Part shown: positions 58,831 through 64,000 of the stretch, piece by piece | Numbering within the stretch: position 1 is the stretch's first letter | How the letters are laid out: each line of letters begins with the position of its first letter | Origin: Thunnus maccoyii | Taxonomy: Eukaryota; Chordata; Actinopteri; Scombriformes; Scombridae | Direction: 5' to 3' | Length of the DNA stretch: 64,000 bases | Assembly: GCF_910596095.1 (NCBI RefSeq) | Contig: NC_056540.1 | Coordinates: 24,124,501 to 24,188,500 of the forward strand | Made by a program: the position numbers and the translations under genes | The notes under the pieces: model-generated | The model's input: only the letters and a program-made list of their open reading frames with translations | What the model was told of the DNA's origin: nothing | Database searches by the model: none

Positions 58831-59945
58831 ACCTGAACAACAACCAAATATACATAGGCCTATGACAAGTATCAACAGTATGAGCTGGGATGTTTCAACA
58901 TGGACAACTGACCATCAATGTAGCAGGTTACTGTTAACATATAACTTTAATTATTCTGTCATAATGTGTTAAAGAAGTTTGTGATGCTATCTATCCAGAT
59001 ATGCTAACTATCCAGGCTGCTTACAAGATTAGTGAAGTCTGTCACATATTAGAGAGCAGACACCAGGAGATGAGAGTAGAGATATGGACGTATGAGAATA
59101 GCATGCTACTGTTTGAAGCAACTTTTGGTTTAGTTTCTGTCTGCATCTATTTGTTAATCTAAATGAACTGAAACCAACACTGAACTCAGTGCATCAATAG
59201 CGACACAGGAAGAGGGTCACGTAGCCGAGTGAGGCCCAGATCCTGTTGTTGGCAATTTTAGTATTTTGGAGTGGTAGTAACCGGTACAGCCATAAGACTT
59301 AGCAGTGATTGAAACCAAATATTTGCGGTCTTCACATTATCAGGGATTATCATCATTACCATTAAATTGCTTAATACACAATGACTGTTACGCGCGTAAA
59401 ACAAAGGAAATACTTCCACAGGCAGTTCAAAACCAGTTTGTCTCATATGTTCCAAGACCGTGGCTATTGTGAAGTGCCTCTACAGACAAAGTACAAATCT
59501 TTTGAGCAAACACAGTGTGAGCAGCACATTTAGCAGCAGCAGTAGCAGAAGTGAGTCAACTGTTGTGTCTACACAGGAGGCGTTCAGGTACATGGTGGAG
59601 TGTAGGTCACCTCTCAGAACACAATACATAATGACTGTAGTTATGTGCCTAAAACAAAGTAAATACTTCCAACGGGCAGTTCAAAACCAGTTTGTCTCAT
59701 ATGATCCAAGAATGTAGCGATATATAATACTCTGATACTGTCAGAGTATTAATTATTTATAACATCTGTATATAATATAATGTTAGTTCTTTCATGTTGT
59801 TGGTGTATATACTCATTCACACCTCACATCAACTGTGTTCATTTTTCGATGCTTTGAATTAGCGGCTGGAAGCCAAGCAATCGGCCCGTTCTGAACAGAC
59901 ACTGCACTAGTTCATCATTAAACAAGACATTCAGTCAGTCAGTCA
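58831..59945. other. Intergenic sequence with repeat debris
   Basis: 58880-58975 matches 36950-37045. A direct repeat of about 90 bases (59374-59463 and 59625-59718, containing cagttcaaaaccagtttgtc) is separated by about 160 bases. No gene is recognised. Confidence 0.5.
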
Positions 59946-60515
59946 AACTTTATTAAACTAGAGGCAAACTACACTGATTGTGATTTTTAAAATAAACACA
60001 TCATGGCTAAAATTAAGATAGATGAGAATGTAAAAAAGATGTAAAAAAGTGTTTGGGAAAGAATAGTGCAGTAAAGGTTAAACGTTGTGTTCTTAATTTA
60101 ATCATTAGTTTGGTATCTGTTGTCATAATGTATATTTCTTAATTAAGAAGAAAGCACAGCTACGCAACCACCAATTCATTTTAATGAAATACTTTGGCAT
60201 GGCATTGAAACAGATGTGGGTCATGCAGGAAATTAATAGACTTAAAAATACATGATATACACTCTGATAAAAACTCACACAATAAAACAAACATTCATGG
60301 TGGGACACCTACTCTATAGGTCTATCACCAAGAACTCATTTCCTTAAACATATACAGTATAAACATGTATAAATGAAATGGCAAAAGTAAATATAATACA
60401 TGTTGCAGGTTATTTAACATTCACCAACTCAAGAGCTGAAATGTGTACATCAGTATATCTTCCACACAATGTGCCATATAAACATTATATCAGCATCAAA
60501 TTTGTGTTTAGACTG
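59946..60515. other. 3' flank of gene 10
   Basis: No gene is seen. An AATAAA on the minus strand at 59949-59954 is a possible but distant poly(A) signal for gene 10. Confidence 0.35.
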
Positions 60516-62163
60516 TTAATTCAACCTGAGAGCACTGGCATCAGTGTAGATGATATCTTCCTCTGCAGTTTTTCTATCCCTTGTCCTGGATTTGCAAGAT
60601 TTTCTTATGAAGGTTGGTGCAGAATAAACCAATGAGTCCTCGTCTCTCTGAGTATAATATAAAACATATAAGAAATATATGTGTCAAAAATGAAATAGAA
60701 GATGTCAAAATTTATTTAGAGAGAAAAACACACTGATAAGCTTTCCAGCTACATTTTATGCTTGTATACCTTACCTGCCAAGTTTGCTGAACACTGCTAG
60801 CGGCAACATTTTTGTGTAGATCAACTGCAGCTGTATTATAAAATAAAAACACAACACTCATAAGAATCATGTGAATCTAATTTTGCCAAATATGTTTGAT
60901 TAATCAATGTATGAGTGACTTCTCTTACTGTTACAACAGTCACAAGATTTTTTCTTGATTTTCTTGATTGAATAAATGAGAACGACTATAACAATCAGAC
61001 TGAGAGCCAGAGCAGCACACAGCAGAAAGAGAACTGTATTGTCCTTCTGCAAATCACAGATGTTGACTGCTGAAACAGTATGAAAAGGTGCAAATAATGA
61101 AAGTTTAGAATGAATAAAAGTGTAATTATTATTTTTTTTGTTAATTATTATTTATGTTACTTAATAAGATGTTAAAGTACATTAAGGATACAAACTAGAC
61201 ATAAATAGGGTAATTCCCCCATTAGATAGAAATATTGTTTGATGCACTTACCTTCAGTGTTGAGTTTTGTTCCATTTCTACTCAGTGTCTCCCCACATGT
61301 GGTCACAGCACAGTAGTGAGTCCCAGTATCAGAGCTGCTGACATTGTTCCTGGAGAAGTCGTAGATGCATTTCTGTAAAAACTGAGTGTCAAGACTCTTC
61401 TCACTTCGATCATCACTGTTTTCATGAGTATAAATAAAACTGGCGTTAAATTTATCCAAACTGGCACTGAACCAGTAAACACTGTGTTCTTCTAGACATG
61501 TTTTGTTTGCCGAGAGGACTGAACACTGGAGAGTCACAGAGTCTCCTGGATGCACTGGATCAGATGGAGGGACTGTAGTGATATCTGTATGTGGTCTTCG
61601 TCCTTGGAAATTGAAAAAAGGATAAAAACTTCAAAGATTAATTTATATGTTCAAGTCTGGAAATTTTATGTAAATTACGATAGACGCTTTGATGTATTTA
61701 CCTTCAACTTTTAGATGTGTTCCTCTCAAAAATATCAACTCTTGTTGTGATGTTCTCACACAATAGTAAACTCCAGTATCACTAAGCTTTGCTTTTTTAA
61801 TACGCAGAGTAAATTTTCCAGGTTCTTCTATGGCTGTAATGCGAAGATCATCCTCAGAGCCATATACTCTTCCGAAGACCTGAGGCACATTTTCAGAAAC
61901 AAGTTTGATCCAAAACAAGGTTTCAGCTAACTTGCGGGGACATGTCATTTTTACATAATTTCCAACACGAAAAGTCTTTGTCTCATAGATCCAATCGTCC
62001 GCACATCCTGAGAAGACATTAAACAAGAATCATATACACTGTCTCCTATTGTAAGAGGATGACAATACTTTAAATATACTGTATATCTGGAGTAAATCTG
62101 ACCTTTCTACATATACTTACGCCCAACTCTGTGCATCAGCAGTAAATATAGTATGATCAGCAT
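60516..62163 (-). CDS. Divergent NITR-like two-Ig-domain receptor gene 10
   Basis: Exons: leader 62121-62163, V 61702-62007, I 61252-61602, TM 60929-61069, linker 60775-60830, tail 60516-60647. All have GT-AG junctions, total 1029 bases, 342 residues, in frame. Leader MLIILYLLLMHRVG. The V domain is only remotely like the array copies: KMTCPRKLAETLFWIK, then LSDTGVYYC, and LRGTHLKVEG at the joining-like position. The I domain is clearly related (DPVHPGDSVTLQCSVLS, VYWFSASLD, SSDTGTHYCAVTTCGE, NGTKL). The membrane segment (LFLLCAALALSLIVIVVLIY) has no basic residue and is followed by KKIKKKSCDCCN, a possible palmitoylation cluster. The tail has LVYSAP and IIYTDA, two tyrosines with P and A at +3, so neither fits the ITIM consensus. 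Signalling type is therefore unclear. Confidence 0.8.
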
Positions 62164-62684
62164 TTTCCTGTTAATCCACTTGAGACTGCAGTTAAATCAT
62201 ACTGTATTAGAAGAGGATTCGCCTTAATGTAATCATATCAAGTGGGAGGGAACAATTTCAGAGCAACCTGATTGGCCTCTCACTACGTTGATGTTTCACT
62301 GTACCACAGTGGAAATAATCTTGACTAGCTTTCCAAACACGTGACACAAAACCAGCATGAACCCCTCTCATCTCATATTTGATTCTCATTGTGGGTTTCT
62401 ATAACTGCCACTTACAGTAAACATGACAGATCTTTTGTTTACAATATCTCTGCTGTAAATATAAGGTACAAAAACAAAAAAAGTTTTTTTTAAATATCAT
62501 GGCTCTTATTTCACTTGATCTTGATGTGAAATAATCTCCCAATGTCAATATATAGATGGACTTTTCTGCTGATAGGCTTGTGTGAAAATGCCATCCAAGC
62601 TGTTGAAGCCACACACAAATATCTCCAACTTAAATATCATTTTATCCTGTGGGGTCATGTGTCAAGTATATGTGCCCCATTTCC
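62164..62684. other. 5' flank of gene 10
   Basis: An inverted CCAAT (ATTGGCC at about 62269) lies some 110 bases upstream of the ATG, but there is no match to the ETS-site promoter of the array genes. No further gene is seen. Confidence 0.4.
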
Positions 62685-63115
62685 CTTAAAGGGGAATTCC
62701 ACCAATTTTACACATCAAAGTCTGTTTACATGTGTTGGGGAGTAATACTTCATGTGTGAAAAAAGTTTGTATAAAAAGCGTTTTGTGGCTGCAGGGGATG
62801 CTTCACAGAGTTTCATAAATTACCTCAAGTAATGTTACTTGAGTCAGCATCAGTTGGGGCTCAAGACTACTAGGTTTGAAAATGAAAAAATTCTCAGGCT
62901 GTGGAGTTAGAAAGAAGTGAGTTTACCAGGCCTCTGTAGCCAGCTGCTCATCTCTGCTTGAGCCTAGCGGCTAAAGGCTACATTAACCACTACTTGCATA
63001 ATGCACCCTGATCTGCACAGTCAAGTGAATCAAGTCAATTTGCATTGTGGGTAATGTAGGCATGAGGTTTTGACAAGGACGACAAATGTATGGAATAAAA
63101 AATACGATATCTGTG
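62685..63115 (+). repeat. Dispersed percomorph repeat (MITE-like)
   Basis: Begins AAAGGGGAATTCCACCAATT, then cacatcaaagtctgtttaca and gcgttttgtggctgcaggg. I recognise this phrase as a widespread non-coding repeat in perch-like fish; the class and exact ends are uncertain. Confidence 0.45.
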
Positions 63116-63870
63116 GTTGTACTGCATCAATTGTCATCCTTTCTTTTAACTATCCATTGAGAGTCTGATAATGTTATGAGTGCAATACTAAATCAGTGGA
63201 TTACTCTTTTAGCACAATACAGTACATTGTACTGTTTTGTACATCTTGCTCTGTCTCACTGTCATTCACTGTAGCACTACCATATTTATGGGGGGATGTG
63301 ACCTGGTTTCTAAAATCCCTGAAATAGACTGTCTGAATGTATTGTCTTGATTTTGAGTCTTTTCACAAACACCCAAGATTACATCAATGATGAAGACAAT
63401 GTTGACTTCAAATGTTCGATGCCATTTTTTACAGCATAGTTAAGACATGGTTAAGGTGAAGCAACTGCATGTTTTGATCTGAGAGAGGGGGGAACCTGGG
63501 AGAAAGCCCAATTAAATTCAGCGAATGAAGAATCAGGGCCGAAATGTGAACTCAAGACCTTGCTGCTGTGAGGCAGCATGTTTATGACAGAGAGACTAGA
63601 CTAGAAGCTTTTCACTTACAGTAAAAATACCAACTTAATTAACATGAAGAAAACCTTGGCTACCCCACTGGTGAACACCCTAGTCAGAACAGGAACACAC
63701 AATGCTCTCTCTTTGACCTTACAGTCACCCTGACACTGCATAAGACAAATACACAGTGAAATACAGAGAGAGTGCACAGAGGAGAAGTAACAGTTACAAA
63801 ATTCAAAAGTCCTGTGATGAATACTTTTATGTGCTTTGTGTCCTGCTTTGTACTTTATACTTTACCCTTG
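63116..63870. other. Intergenic sequence at right edge
   Basis: No gene is seen. The 63490-63580 part (gaacctgggagaaagccc..gaactcaagaccttgctgctgtgaggcagc) resembles a degraded dispersed repeat. Confidence 0.4.
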
Positions 63871-63925
63871 CGCACGCATGCACAACCACATACACACACA
63901 CAAACACACACAAACACACACACTT
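63871..63925. repeat. (CA)n-rich microsatellite
   Basis: Interrupted CACA run with ACACACAAAC variants. Confidence 0.85.
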
Positions 63926-64000
63926 AGTTACAGTTTGTTTACTGGAACAATGTATGGAAAGTTTAGTATTATTGTGGTTGAGCTTTTAAAATAAGTTGTG

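Noticed and set aside
58637-58855. Leu/Ser/Cys-rich open frames on the minus strand
   Set aside because: They fall in the MITE and its GA run; composition is that of the repeat.
1-64000. CRISPR arrays, bacterial operons or prophage
   Set aside because: No evenly spaced short repeats with unique spacers and no bacterial gene organisation. Introns and vertebrate repeats are present throughout.

Overview
The window looks like percomorph (perch-like) teleost DNA. It is AT-rich, intron-bearing and dense in fish transposons (Tc1, hAT, L2-type LINEs, ISL2EU, a tRNA-derived SINE). Its genes are two-Ig-domain receptors of the kind known in bony fish as novel immune-type receptors (NITRs). The species cannot be told from the sequence alone.

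All recognisable host genes lie on the minus strand in one tandem array. Seven copies have open exons throughout (about 5.6-7.6, 14.5-16.5, 21.2-23.1, 28.6-30.5, 38.3-40.2, 46.4-48.3 and 53.8-55.7 kb). One more is cut by the left edge (1-431), one is a chimeric fragment (11.4-11.8 kb), and a divergent relative lies at 60.5-62.2 kb. The copies share a six-exon plan: leader, V domain, I-type domain ending in a joining-like FGNGTKL motif, transmembrane exon, short linker exon, and a tyrosine-bearing tail. Splice sites and reading frame hold through each gene, giving products of about 342-357 residues. The membrane segments lack a basic residue and the tails carry ITIM or ITIM-like tyrosines, so most copies look like inhibitory surface receptors. 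The 5' flanks share an ACAGGAAGT (ETS-type) site and an inverted CCAAT box about 100-150 bases upstream of the ATG.

The array grew by block duplication. About 6.9 kb at 3441-10325 recurs at 12369-19287, and about 7.4 kb at 19425-26816 recurs in part from 26817. V exons do not follow the block relationships. The V exon at 15986-16312 is almost identical to that at 29989-30315, although the rest of the first gene matches a different copy, which points to exon-sized gene conversion.

The most striking observation is that in two genes a roughly 1 kb hAT transposon with an 8-bp target duplication sits inside the tail exon. The receptor reading frame runs into the transposon terminus, replacing the ancestral ending while keeping an ITIM (SVYSTV) and adding 14-15 transposon-coded residues.

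Between and inside the gene units are a Tc1-like element with roughly 255-bp inverted repeats (982-2093), a TIR-less piece of the same family fused to a receptor exon (11772-12368), and an ISL2EU transposon carrying THAP/DDE and YqaJ-PHD genes (32418-36747) whose empty site is visible at about 52029. There are also three L2-type LINE fragments, one with a SINE inside it, hAT-like MITEs with a tRNA-like core, a Penelope-like fragment, and several microsatellites. The last 1.8 kb holds only dispersed repeats and a CA run.
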